Shown: positions 1 through 11,300 of the stretch, in pieces
Position numbering within the stretch: position 1 is the stretch's first letter
Layout: every line of letters begins with the position of its first letter
Source: Mixophyes australis
Lineage: Eukaryota > Chordata > Amphibia > Anura > Limnodynastidae
Reading direction: 5' to 3'
DNA length: 64,000 nucleotides
Assembly (NCBI GenBank): GCA_036250195.1
Contig: JAVHZZ010000003.1
Location: 86,445,418 to 86,509,417, forward strand
Program-made: the position numbers and the translations under genes
Notes under the pieces: generated by a model
Database searches by the model: none
The model's input: only the letters and a program-made list of their open reading frames with translations
What the model was told of the DNA's origin: nothing

Positions 1-530
1 AACCTGCTGAACTAGAAATTGCGGGGTCCAGTACAAATGTAATAGGCAGGCCCCCCTCCTTCCTTCACTCATCCCACCTTCATTTATAAATTATTCTCTA
101 CCCAACATTTACCCTCCCCCCTTATTCTCTACAGTCACCTCTGTGTCTTCTTGCTGTCTCCATTTGATTTCTCACTATTGACAGCAATGTAGCGTTATTA
201 ATTACATGGCGTCAGCAATGCTGCAGGGAGCCTCTCTGTCCAAGAGCCGGGCACCTGGGGGCTGGGGCTGGAGCAAATGGCGGCAGCTGTGGGGCCTCAA
301 CATCTTGGTAGTGGTGACAGACATGCTGCCTACAAAGGGGCCCACTGCTGCATTGTTTACGCACAGGGGTCTCTCCCCACAATACCTCTCAAATCTCAGG
401 AGCAGTTGCTGCCTATAAATGGCACCCGCTACCTTCCTTAATTCACTGTAGAAGCCCCCTCTACTAATACATTTGTTTGGTCCAAGGGCTGGTCGGGGTA
501 TGATACTGCTGTACTCCCTGTACACCCTGT
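1..530. other. Unassigned sequence
   Basis: No gene or element recognised. The two overlapping open frames on opposite strands between about 202 and 633 are low-complexity and proline-rich, and the longer one runs into the MITE at 531-690, so I do not treat either as coding. Confidence 0.4.
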
Positions 531-690
531 CAGGGGCGCACGGAGGATTGTCGGGGGGGGGGGGGGGGGTTTCTCCCCGCCGACCCAAAAAAAACTGTCC
601 TATACAGCGGCTGCTGTATAGGACTGTGGCCACTTAGTTAGCGCAGGGGGGTTTCTAGAGACTCAGAAACCCCCCCTGCATGTGCCACTG
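531..690. mobile_element. Snapback MITE, probably hAT-derived
   Basis: The ends are imperfect inverted repeats: CAGGGGCGCACGGAGG at the left, and the right end read backwards gives CAGTGGCACATGCAGG. Inside are two hairpins: a perfect 12-bp stem (597-608 with 613-624) around a 4-base loop, and a G-tract/C-tract stem (643-656 with 665-679). A run of about 18 G lies near 553-570. CAG-starting termini suit non-autonomous hAT elements, but the flanking octamers do not match, so the class is an inference. Confidence 0.45.
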
Positions 691-2289
691 CCCGTTAGCG
701 TCCCTGATCACCTGCAGCCAACTTTTTCAAGGATTACATCTACTTTAATCCCAAACCACAAATTACAATTTATGAAGGAAAAATAATTGGCGCCGGTTAT
801 CTAATATCAATAAAGATAATCAAAGTTTTTCCTTATACAATTCTTGAAGGGACAAATACTGAGAATCTTTCTCCTTAAAGTAGATGATAAATTCATTTGT
901 GCCTTGTGGAGAAATCTTTTTTCAGTGTCTCTTTAGATCACCAAACATGGTTGTTTCTTTCTCAACTCCCGTTCACAGGACAAAAATACATCTTTATAAA
1001 CATGTAAATAGATTTCTTTACTTTCCTTCTACTGCAATCTCAGTTGTTTTGGCTTCAATCAACCACATTGATTTCTTCCTGAAATCATGTTTCACTAACC
1101 AATGTGATTGCAACCGTAAAGAAGGAAAATATATAGCATAATACGTAAGAAATGAACGCTGCCCTGAACCACACTCTTCTTGATAAATCCCGATGATATT
1201 TCCAAATAGAGAGTAATAGAACTATATTTCCAACACTTCTAGAACACTGCTGTGTTAAACAGGGACAAGCCCCTATGAAATTGCACTTACATTAAAATCG
1301 ATCTTTATAGGCATGTAAATAGGTTTCTTTGCTTTCCTTTTAATTCAGTCTTAGTTGCTTTTAGTTTCCTTGTGAGTACCTCACTTATGATTAGGAGGAA
1401 TAAGAAACACTAATAGTGTATTGTCTTTTAATTCATAAAGTTGTAAAAAAACGCCATTTGCTAAAATAAATGAAAATAACACTTACTATCACTTTCATCT
1501 AGATGGATATTCTATCTATTAATTCTCCCTTATCAGCCATGTGCCAAAAGTTTTAGAGCTGATGGTTTTTCCTAGTCCCTTTGAACAAAAAAAATCTGCA
1601 TGAGCCCTCTCATGTCACTGAACCTTCACAAATTGTGACTGCTCCATAAATAGTGGGAAAATAACTACTGGATGAACATTTTATGCGGCAATTTTTCATC
1701 CTTGTTTTCTTACTTAGGCTCACAACTTAATATATTCAAATCAAACCTGGATCAGAGAGTACAGTTTGTGTTGACATTCATTTTTTAATAATTGTAAATT
1801 GGATTGGATTTTTCTCCTGTATACTTGTCATAGTTATAACATAAACAGGGGAAAATTATTAAAGCTGGATTGATGTAAATCACTGTGGGAAAGTACAGAA
1901 GTGGTTAACTTAATGTGATTTTCCTTCATTTACCCGGCTTTTCTCATGCTGGATGGTATATATGAGTGTATCTGTCTAATTACTTAGCAAGGAAGTGTTA
2001 ACAGGTAGACAGGAACACTCTTTCACAGTCTTGGAAGGGATATTTATGGTCAAATTCCCAGCAGGCCAACAGTTGTAACATCCCTTCGAAATTACAAAGT
2101 TAAATGCAAAATTCAGCATATCCTATCTGTATATTAATATAGGAATGGAAGTACTTCAAAGAAATAATGTTTATAATCCCTACTGCTGTAAATATCTACA
2201 TATGTGCATGATCAGTGGGATTCATACTGGTCACTGGTACTCGTATTGCCCCCTGGACTTGATCCCATTAGTGCATAGTTGCTATTAGT
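691..2289. other. Unassigned AT-rich sequence with one internal duplication
   Basis: No coding region recognised. A stretch of about 75 bases at 985-1060 recurs in diverged form at 1298-1370; both contain 'catgtaaata' followed by a 'tttctttrctttcctt' tract. This looks like an old local duplication or two fragments of one repeat. Confidence 0.3.
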
Positions 2290-2883
2290 TGTGAGTGAGG
2301 TAGAGTCAGGGAGACTCGCAACTAGTGAGCAACATGCAGACAAAACAAGACAAACAGGACACAAAAGAAAATTGTCAATTGGCAAGCCAGGTCAGAGGAC
2401 AGGAGCGTTATACAAAGTCAATAAACAGGCCAGCAGTTCAAAGGCAGGCATAGATCCAACAGTAAGGTCTAGTAAGCAAAGCCAAGGTCACACACAGAAA
2501 TCAAGCAGTTAAAGATAATTAAATCTCAGCATAAACCAGCAAGGCAATAATCGCAATGAGTGCGTTTATGCAGGTCCTGGCCAATCAGCTGTTGGGTAGA
2601 AATCATGTGAGCAGCAAGTGGGACGGTTCAGTTACTGGGCATAAAGCATGTGAGCAGAGAGTGATGACTTCTCAGCTGTTAAAAAATGAGCAGAGCTTAG
2701 TCTAGCAAGAGCTGGTAATCAACTGCAATGTGGAATCCGTGTTAGCAGCTGAGGAGGCAGGGTGAGTAAGGATGCTAAGCGACGGACACACAACTCTGAT
2801 ATTCGGCAAAATCTGAAATGTTTTTCTGAGACAGACAAGAAAACAAAATGCAGAGCAGCAAAAACATAACACCCTCTCCTTAT
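2290..2883 (-). mobile_element. Probable gypsy-type LTR fragment with adjoining polypurine tract
   Basis: Read on the minus strand, the segment starts TGTTATG (end at 2871 on the plus strand). It is immediately preceded in element orientation by a purine-rich stretch (complement of 2872-2883), as expected at the 3' LTR border of a retrotransposon. The body is rich in short CAGGCAAG-like phrases, as in the better supported LTR at 39206-40040. The other LTR border is not defined and no internal region follows, so this is a partial copy at best. Confidence 0.3.
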
Positions 2884-3627
2884 TAGCTGACATGTAGATC
2901 AGCTGGGCCTGATGCAACATGCTTGAAGGGTAACTGTATAAGAATAATAAGTGTTCATTACATTGAGATCAATCTAATTTGGGTTATGATATATATTTCC
3001 ACATCCTCCTACAGCTGAGAGAAGAGAGTTTCCATTTCTGTAGTTCCTTTCTTTATTTCTGTAATTGTTTGCATAATATTTCTGCATAACATCTTGTTAT
3101 CTTATCTTTGTAGAATGCACATTAGGCCTGATTCATCAAGGGACGTAAATGTCGATTTTATTCATATCATCTCCAAAATCACTCTGCGCATTCTCAGAAT
3201 CGGCTCATGTGCCACAGAAATCAGCCACATTAAACTAATCTTTGAACGCAAAGGAATCTTAATGCAGCCTAGTTATTTATGATGGAAATAGGGCGGGGAA
3301 GAGGCATTTGGCTGTAGTCAATGTACATTAAGGACATGCCAATTGTGAGTGCATGCAGAAATGTCCGATCCAAGCTCTGGGCATCTGAAAAGTACTTGTT
3401 TTTCAGCCGTATCTCTTGCTCTAGCTACAGGGCTAGTCTAAGTGCCGATTACTAATGATGGCAGCTGTGTATGCATGCTGGAACAGGTGTGCAATCAGTA
3501 GCAACTGTAAAATGTAATTTATGTACAGTAGACATTTATAACATACTAATTAATGTATTTCAAAACACTTTTTTTTATGTTTTGTCATTCATGTCTATAT
3601 TATTAACAAGTGACATTAATTCAATAG

Positions 3628-5203
3628 GGGTCATTCCACATCAGATCACCCAAAAAAACATGCTTTGTCCACCACCCGTCTCAGATTTTTTGGAATTTTT
3701 TTTAGTTAAGAGAGGATGTCAAAACAACTATTTCTGCCAAATATCTCGACTGTCTGACAATTAGTTGATTATATATTGATTTTTCAATTTATTAAATAAT
3801 TTACTAATCGCAGCTTCTTTATCCAGTTTATTTGAAGTATTACAGGTGTTTATTAAGGAATCGACATAAAATTTAGACCCCTAAGGTAACTCTTCCTCCC
3901 GAATCCAAAAATCCAAACCAAATTAGTGTATCTGCCTCATGTTTTGCGTTACGGCAAAAACGCACATTTTTCAAATATCATTAAAACCGCTAGATTCAAT
4001 TGACATTAGGGATCCCATTTTTTGGGGGGTGTTTAAAAAAGGTATAAATTACTACCACAAAAAAAATCAGCCGGGTACTCTGTTTCATAGTGGAGAAAAA
4101 AAAATAATGAAGTTGATGCTCGATTACTGCTGTACAGCATACATAATTTACACATTGTTAAAAACCATACCAAAAAAGTGAACTAAACTGAGGCAATGGG
4201 ATAAAACTCCCATACAAGGAAATGAAACAAACAGAAACTAATGGGAAGGGGATTCCCTTTAGAGAGACCAAAACTGAAACTTTCCAGAGAGAGAGAGGGA
4301 GACACAGAAAGAGTCAATCATGGCAGCTGCTCATTTGGTAGTCTTTTACATACAGACTGCCATATTACTATTTACTCAAAAATCATTGGATTACATAGCT
4401 GGGACCACTCTACAGATAAGAACTTTTGATTCTGAGAACTGAAGTTTCAAATGCAGTAATCAATGATCCTGAAACCTCAGTCTGCTACCATCATGAAAAT
4501 CTTCTGCTGCTAAGATATGTAGAATTTCAGAAAACGTGCTGTAATCCTTTTTTGGACAAGAAGGAAAGAAAAGAAGTGTATAGAAGGGGCACTCCGATTA
4601 GGTCTATAATAAAATATATGTTTGTTTCATTTCCTGTATGGGAGGTTTATCCCATTGCCTCAGTTTAGTTCACTTTTTTTGGTATGGTTGTCAACAATGT
4701 GTAAATTATGTATGCTGTACAGCAGTAATCGAGCATCAACTTCATTATTTTTTTTCTCCACTATGAAACAGAGTACCCAGCTGATTTTTTTTGTGGTAGT
4801 AATTTATACCTTTTTTAAGCACCCCCAAAAAAATGGGATCCCTGATGTCAATTGAATCTAGCGTTTTTAATAATTTTTGAAAAACGTGCATTTTTGCTGT
4901 ATTACAAAACATGAGGCAGATACAGTAATTTGGTTTTGATTTTTGGATTCGGAAGGAAGAGTTACCTTAGGGGTCCAAATTTTGTGTCGATTCCTTAATA
5001 AACACCCGTAATACTGGATAAAGAAGCCGCGATTCGTAAATTATTTAATAAATTGAAAAATCAATATATAATCAACTAATTGTCAGACAGTCTAGATATT
5101 TGGCAGAAATAGTTGTTTTGACATCCTCTCTTAACTAAAAAAAATTCGTACAAATCTGAGACGGGTGGTGGACAACCCTGGTTGAACTGACATGGAATGA
5201 CCC
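3628..5203. mobile_element. Foldback transposon with arms of about 0.6 kb
   Basis: The left arm (3628-4232) is repeated as its reverse complement in the right arm (4620-5203), separated by a 387-base spacer. The outermost bases are GGGTCATTCCA and TGGAATGACCC. The element is flanked by ATAG on both sides (3624-3627 and 5204-5207), consistent with a 4-bp target duplication. Arm identity is high, with scattered substitutions and small indels. Open frames inside the arms are mirror copies of each other and are not genes. A 4-bp duplication is known for superfamilies such as Sola and Chapaev, but I cannot assign one from the ends alone. Confidence 0.8.
4233..4619. other. Unique spacer of the foldback element
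   Basis: This 387-base sequence is not shared between the arms. It holds a short purine-rich GAGA stretch near 4283-4310 but no recognisable coding homology. It is either a remnant of the element's internal region or captured DNA. Confidence 0.5.
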
Positions 5204-6069
5204 ATAGTTATTTTTCTGTGCCTTCTTTTAGGAATTTATATTCCTCATATATATTGGATGTATGCTGCAGTCTCCTATGTAGTTGAACAGAGCAGAGTTA
5301 CACATATATTTATTTTTAGATCCGCTACTGTTTGAATTCGTGCTTATGGATACCCAAATTATGCACGTTTTAAAACGCATATTGTGCTCAGTATGTGTGC
5401 CTTGATGAATCTCGTTTAATAAGTTTCTGTCTTATGGGACTTATTGTCAGACAGCTTGAATATTGCAATCACTACATAACAGTAATACAGGGATAATGAT
5501 AACTTTCTCTGATTTAAAGCTTAATTGTAGTGGGATATACAATGTGATAGTAATTTGAGTGAGGGGAATAACCTAGGACTTCCTAACAGTGTGGTTTGAT
5601 AAACCAAATGCTGGTGGTGACAGTTTTAGAACTAATATTAAATGTGCTATAAAAGGGGATTTAATTCCTGTTAGCTAGACCAGGCGATCTTCTAGTGATT
5701 AATACTTTGTTACATACTCATCACACAGTCCCAAGTGTGCTGTTTTGTTACAATACAGTACCTAGTTTAATAGACTGTAAGAATAAGCCCATCAGGTCAT
5801 CAATTATAACCTATGCCAGTGGTTCCCAAACTTTTGCAGTTCACGGCACCCTTAGAGTCTCCATCATTTTTTCAAGGCACCCCTCCAAAATAATTACAGA
5901 GCAGTCCTGTTTTATAAGTAGTTGGGTCAAAAAACGTAATAAGTATTTAGGTCAGGACAGAAATACTTATTTAGTTGTATGCAAAGATACACATAAATCC
6001 AAGGGAAAATAATATTTTTATATATATTTTTCAATTATATTTCTGTCAAAGAATAATTTACAGCTAACT

Positions 6070-6440
6070 CACTCTGTGCCAACCTGAATCATCTCCACAC
6101 ACTCTGTGCCCCTGCATCATCATTCACACTCTCTGTGCCCTGCATCATCATCCACATTCTGTGCCTCTCTGCATCCACACTCTCTGTGCCCCCCTGTATC
6201 ATCATCCACACGCTCTGTGCCCCTGCATCATCATTCACACACTCTGTGCCCCTGCATCATCATCCACACTCTCTCTGCCCTGCATCATCATCCACATTCT
6301 GTGCCTCTCTGTATCCACACTCTCTGTGCCCCTCTGCATCCACTCTCTGTGCCCCTCTGCATCCACACTCTCTGTGCCCCATCTGCATCCACTCTCTGTG
6401 CCCCCTCTGCATCCACTCTGTTCCATCTCTGCATCCTCAC
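6070..6440. repeat. Minisatellite, unit about 25-30 bases
   Basis: Imperfect tandem copies of a unit built from 'ctctgtgcccc', 'tgcatcatcatcc' and 'acact'. Units lose the 'atcatc' part toward the right end. Several frames stay open because stop codons are absent from the unit; the resulting His/Ser/Pro/Cys-rich peptides are repeat translations, not proteins. Confidence 0.85.
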
Positions 6441-6617
6441 CCTGACCCCTCCTTCATTCTTTTTCCCCTCCATTGCTGCTTCCTATCGCTATTCCCCTCT
6501 GTTTCTTTACTTGCCATACTTGACCTTCTTTCTTCTATTTCTTCTGTCTTTTCTTCTTTCTCCTTACCAATTCCTCTGTGCCTGGGACCCAGCATCCTCT
6601 CTACTGCCACTTGTCAC

Positions 6618-6654
6618 TGAATGTTGGGCGTGATGTTGTCACGCCCGACATTCA
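6618..6654. repeat. Short hairpin
   Basis: A 16-base stem (6618-6633 with 6639-6654) with one mismatch surrounds a 5-base loop. It lies between the minisatellite and the right end of the hAT-like element and is part of its architecture. Confidence 0.8.
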
Positions 6655-6804
6655 ATGAGAAGCAAGGAGGGAGGAGGATGCTGGGTCACGGGTGCCGTCA
6701 GATTGGTAAATTGTTGCTTTATCCTTTTTTTTTCCGTCCCCTGTCCACGTCACCCTGTGACAGCGACCCCTGGGAGCTTGCGGCGCACACTTTGGGTACC
6801 TAGG

Positions 6805-8049
6805 ACCTAAATCCTTATGTCCCCTCATATCAAGATGACTGGGTAAATGTACTCTCTTTTATGGCATTGCACACATTAATTATGTACACAAATCTATTAA
6901 CTTCATGTATAATGTCTTTGGGTCCCATTCAAAACTTCCATTGCCAGTCTCTACGTTTGACTATGTTTTCTGCTGTTAATACTACCATATTTGATCTCCA
7001 AATTATCTGATGTTCTCCTGTGGGCCTTTACACAAAACATATGCTGACATACATGGATCAACTGCTAATCTTCCTGGAGACAAGGTATAAGACTACAAAT
7101 AATAAACTTAAAATTACCTTCTCTTAAACTTGTCCCTCAATTCATTGGACCATAAAACTCGGTTTCATTCCCACTAATTTATTTCTCAAGATTTCATTTG
7201 ATTGACTGGAAGGATATGAGGACATCTTGGGTAAGAGTCACCTACGCATGTTCCTCTGCTTCTTAAGTGTTTCCATCTGCTATATCCTCTGTAGTAGAAG
7301 ATGCCCAGAGGTTTTCCATATACTGATATCATTGTTGGCAGGCACATACTTAGGGGGGGTTTCCTGTTGCTCAGAAATCTCCTATGCTTAGGAACTACAT
7401 GATCGAAACACCTTTCTAGCACTAAGAATGATATACAACTCTCAATTTTGCTATGACTCTACCTTCATAGTGCCATCACATATACACATTAGCCGTACCT
7501 AGGTTAAATAAATATAACATGTACAAATTTTGATCTGAGAAAATTCAGTCTAGTAGTAGAGGATGCTTGTACACAGGTAAGATGGTGTAGGCAGGCACTC
7601 CTCATGCTAACCTGACTGTTTTTACTCAGTTCAATTAAGTTGCTGCCTATGAGTGTATTTATGTTTTGAAAAAATAGGACAGTCACCAAAGGGACTTAAA
7701 ATTCAATCCATCAATTTTAATAAAAAGCCACATTTTTCAGTTTTAATGTATTGGTTTGTGAGACTTATAGAATTATATTTAATTGGTACATTTGACAATG
7801 ACTTAGGCTAATAGTATACTATTGTTTGCCATATACTTTTAGCCTAGATGCATAGATAAAAAGAAGTAGGAGTGTCTCCTCAAGCTCTTGGCCTCAAGGT
7901 AGTGGAAGTAAACCTTTTGTTTAAATTGTTAGCCATTATATGTCACATTTTGTAATTTATCACTTTACAAGAATATTGTAAAGTAGCATTGTGGAGATAC
8001 CTGTCAACTTCACCTTAGCAATGTTACCATAATACATTATTTTCTTACA
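6805..8049. other. Unassigned sequence
   Basis: AT-rich, with no coding or transposon homology that I can support. Confidence 0.3.
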
Positions 8050-8500
8050 GAAGATGCTTCCAACACTCTTATCCAACCTCCCATTGTTTCCCACCTTGTC
8101 TACTGTAAGCTTCTCCTATCTGGCGTTCCCCTCACCCATTTATCCCCACTTCAGTCTATTTTAAATACCACAGCAAGACTGATCTTTCTTTTTCACTACT
8201 TCACATCTGTCACACCACTTTGCAAATCGCTACACTGGTTTCCCATGTCCTCCAGAATTCAAATCAAATTACTCAGTCTTACCTACAAAGCCCTCAACAT
8301 CTCAACAACTGCATACATCTCCAATATCCTCTAAAATACTCTTCCCCTCTCAGATATACCTATGACCTATGGCTTGCCTAATCTCTGGTAACCACTCATA
8401 CTTTCATCAACAAGACTTCTCACATGCCACTACCCACTTATGGAATTCCCTGCTACACCCGATAAGACTCTCCCACAGCCTTCAAATGTTTACAGTCTCT
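8050..8500 (+). pseudogene. L2-type LINE, ORF2 C-terminal fragment
   Basis: Translation of about 8097-8333 gives the conserved stretch downstream of the LINE reverse transcriptase palm: 'HLVYCKLLLSGVPLTHLSPL', then 'VTPLCKSLHWFPMSSRIQIK' and 'LSLTYKALN'. These match the usual pattern 'VTPLLKSLHWLPV..RI.FK...LTYKALN' of L2/CR1-group elements. After an in-frame stop near 8333, the frame containing 'HLWNSLLHPIRLSHSLQ' continues the typical C-terminus. The fragment ends in a TTC-rich tract where the hairpin at 8527 begins. It is 5' truncated and frameshifted. Confidence 0.7.
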
Positions 8501-8526
8501 GAATTCTTCTTCTTCTTCTTCTTTTT

Positions 8527-8697
8527 TATATGTCCGTGGTGGTGGTTACTTCCGGGTGTGACATCAGAGATGATGTCACTTTCCCGACGTACGTTTCGCC
8601 TGTAAGCATTGTCAAAGCTTACAGGCGAAACGTACGTCGGGAAGGTGACATCATCTCTGATGTCACACCCGGAAGTAACCACCACCACGGACATATA
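8527..8697. repeat. Near-perfect 81-base-arm hairpin
   Basis: The arms 8527-8607 and 8617-8697 are reverse complements with a single mismatch, around a 9-base loop. The arms contain 'ggcgaaacgtacgtcggg', a GAAACG-type phrase common near the tails of amphibian and fish retroelements. The near-identity suggests a recent inverted duplication or a structure kept by the mobility of a snapback element. Open frames on both strands here are mirror images. Confidence 0.9.
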
Positions 8698-9690
8698 GTC
8701 CGTTTTGGGTTTCCTAGCTTTCCCTGCTTCTGATATTACCTGATAGCAACGCTGTATCTATATCTCTAATACAGGTTTTAACTCATTCATGTAAAGTAAT
8801 AACTAAGAGAGATCTCATGCATATGAATCCAGTGCATCTTACTAGCAGGGGGTATATTACAACCCACTGAGTGTGCGCTCTGAGATCAGATACATTTAAA
8901 TAAGATTCTTATGCAGAGCACAATACTCCTGAAAGGCTGTTATATATGATTATTCTATAGTGTGTTACGCATAAATCCTGTATGAATCTACTTGCAGTAG
9001 CGCACAGACACCACATATTAGGTGAACTATCGAACTGCTACTGTTACTGCTTAGATCTCTATGACACAACATGAATATTAACCTGTTGAGACATTAGTCT
9101 ATCGCCACATTGTATACTGTGCAGCAGAGCTCCATGCAGTTTTGATAAAGGATTGAGAGATTATCACATGTTTAAATTTCTTATTACTCTCCTTTCAGCT
9201 TGCGAATCTATACCAGACCATTATCAGGGACGCTAGGACAGGTGCTCACTATTAATCTGCACCGATTTAGAGCATCTCCATTTGTATACCAAATTGGAGA
9301 ATAATATATATATCTCACTTTATGATCATATAGCTTATTTATAATCTAGGCTACAGTTCATAAGCTCTATTTTTGCCCATTACCCACCACATCTTGATGT
9401 ACTACTAACCTATCCAGCGGTGGTTACTGAAGGGTTAACTTATTTTAAATCTATTTTTCTATCCTTCTATGTGTTTTTATCTCTATATTTCGCCAAGTAT
9501 TTACATGTGTTATAATAAAGGCATTTGCCCTGTTACATATGATATACTGACTATTTAAATTTTGGAAACCAGAGTGCCCTTGCTCTTTGAGCTACAACTT
9601 TCTCTGCTCCCCTTCCTTTTTTGGACTCATTACTTGAGTTGTTGGTGCACCCCTCCCTACTCGTGATACCATATAATTATCATTTGATAT
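8698..9690. other. Unassigned sequence, possibly a retroelement 3' tail
   Basis: No coding homology. An AATAAAG polyadenylation-like signal lies at about 9512-9520, followed by 'accagagtgcccttgctctt', a phrase of the kind seen at the 3' ends of amphibian Penelope-like or DIRS-like repeats. The link to a family is from memory of such tails only. Confidence 0.25.
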
Positions 9691-9699
9691 ATTATGGAG

Positions 9700-10500
9700 G
9701 TAGGCTTCCTCCCTAGTGCGAACATTACTCTGTTTTCTCTTTGAAGAGAACTGTGTCGGTGGGGCAAGCTGAAGAAGGAGAAAAAGAAATAAGAGTGAGG
9801 GTCTTGGACTCAGTTACGGGAAAGAAGGAGCAGAGGATTTTGGAGGTAGTGTGTCTGGGGTTTATAGTGGAGAATTTAAATTGGGTTTGCTGGGGTTGCC
9901 ACATCAAGGGTTTTACAGATTGTGGTGTTGTAGAGAGAGAGATGGCAGTGTTGAGGTAGGTCTGGGAGGAAATTGGAGTGAGAGGTTCTAAAGGGTCACA
10001 AACAGGATAGGGTCAAAGCTGTTGGGGTGTCGCTAAGTTTATGTGATTTTGGAAGGAGGAGGATGGTAGGGGGTAGGGAGAGATCAAAGGGAAGAAGATT
10101 GTCATCACACTGGAATAAACTGAATTGGAGAAGTTGGAGATGTCACAAAGGTCTGAAAAAACAAAGCCAACGGAGTGACCATCACGATGGGTGGGAGGCG
10201 ATGTTCATTGGGAGAGGTCATATGAGCAGACAAATGTGAGGAGTTTGGAGACAGCAGAACTGATAGTGAGTCAGTAGGATGTTTATGTCCTGAGAATCAT
10301 AGTGGGTAGACCAGCAGAGAGAATTTGGTGAGCCAAACAGCAAAGCTCAGTAGATTACAGTGACACGGTGGTGGAGTGGAAAGAGCTACGAAATGGAATG
10401 TGTCTGTGTGCTAGATTATATAAAAATGTAAAGCACTAAATAATATGAAGGTGCTATACACAAAACTCTGAATAACAATAATAAAAATCATTTGTGGCTG
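9700..10500 (+). mobile_element. Interspersed repeat ending in an L2-like tail
   Basis: The segment ends with 'gtaaagcactaaataatat', then 'gaaggtgctatacac' and an (AAT)-rich tract near 10460-10490. This resembles the 'gcgctac..aatatgttggcgctatataaa' tail shared by L2 LINEs and L2-tailed SINEs. The body upstream has no recognised domain. Confidence 0.3.
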
Positions 10501-10504
10501 AAAT

Positions 10505-11300
10505 ATTATTTGAATCTATTGGTAAAGCTGTCAGGATCCAGTGCTTTGGCATTTGGTAGTGTTTTGGTGAATGACCTGAGTTCAGGAACATTAGAAAGGA
10601 CATTTTTCAGAGAAAATAATCTAGTAGAAGTATCGAGTAATCGAGTAGAAGCATATTTGCTAAGGTTATAAATGTGGGTGTAATATTTAACATTTGTTTG
10701 GCGATATCTTTGGGGTTTGTAAGTTTTGCTGTTCTTACGCAAGTGGATTCTTGTTTTAGCCAGTTTCCTACAACACTTGGACACCAGAAGACTCTGTGCT
10801 TTATTTCTTTGAATGTAGTAAGAATTGTGGATGATTGTCAAGGTTCTCTATACATACCCTAAGATAATGGCTTTAAAGTTATATCTAAGTATGTTATTGA
10901 TTTAACATACCAGATCATGTTTCCTAATTTAAGGAAGACAATTTGTTTGGAGTTTAGTTTCTATAGGCTGACTAAAGGTATGATTTGTTCATTGAGTTTA
11001 CCAACTAAAATTAGAAATTGGCCATGCTTGTCAGAGAGTGTTTAAGTGAGGGTAAAGGGACAATTTGAGCTGGAAGCATTTGCTGGAAACCACTAAAGGA
11101 TTCAACTGTCTCTGAGATGATCTGGTATGTTTTCAATAAAGTATGTCTTTTGGCAACTAAATCAGCCTATTGTCTTTGGAAATTGTTGAATGCGATATAA
11201 CATTTATTTGCGTTAATAGACCCGAGATTTATTGCCATTGGTTGAGGTGGACATGTAAAGCTGGTTGTAGACCATGGCTTTTCTACAGGGTTTTTTGGTC
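10505..11300 (-). pseudogene. L1/Tx1-type LINE ORF2 fragment
   Basis: The minus-strand open frame 10506-10841 ends with 'LPNAKALDPDSFTNRFK', a diverged form of the L1-clade pre-palm motif 'LP.GKAPGPDGFT..FYK'. Upstream in the same frame are 'QRNKAQSLLV' (compare 'E.GNKP.K.L') and a 'VKYYTHIYN' segment (compare 'F..YY..LY'). The matching upstream region, to about 11300, is broken by stops. The reverse transcriptase core itself is missing, so this is a truncated relic between the endonuclease and RT domains. Confidence 0.6.

Larger units (their letters stand above)
3125..5415. mobile_element. Possible Harbinger-like DNA element (host of the foldback element)
   Basis: The left end (GGCCTGATTCATCAAG from 3125) and the right end (complement of about 5401-5415, containing GATTCATCAAG) are short inverted repeats, each flanked by TTA (3122-3124 and 5416-5418). 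TTA is the usual target duplication of PIF/Harbinger elements. The left subterminal part has a diverged relative at about 12780-12995, next to a Harbinger transposase relic, including a shared 'cacattaagga' phrase. No transposase is encoded here; the foldback at 3628-5203 occupies most of the interior. The class is an inference. Confidence 0.35.
5817..6804. mobile_element. Non-autonomous hAT-like element containing a minisatellite
   Basis: The left end reads CAGTGGTTCCCAAACTTTTG, a terminus typical of Charlie-like hAT elements. The right end (tttgggtacctagg, to 6804) is a degraded complement. The flanking octamers ACCTATGC and ACCTAAAT share their first five bases, suggesting a worn 8-bp duplication. 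The interior has a pyrimidine-rich minisatellite (6070-6440) and a hairpin (6618-6654), but no transposase. Confidence 0.5.

Noticed and set aside
202..633. 143-codon minus-strand open frame
   Set aside because: It crosses into a MITE with a poly-G tract, has no recognisable domain, and overlaps another open frame on the other strand.
3939..4855. Several open frames of 60-80 codons
   Set aside because: They lie in the arms of the foldback element and mirror each other across its centre, or fall in its spacer without homology.
6106..6633. Overlapping open frames of up to 175 codons rich in His, Ser and Cys
   Set aside because: Three frames are open at once over the same pyrimidine-rich minisatellite.
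8369..8733. Open frames 'MSVVVVTSGCDIRDDVTFPT' on both strands
   Set aside because: They are identical on both strands because they sit on the hairpin 8527-8697; no gene.
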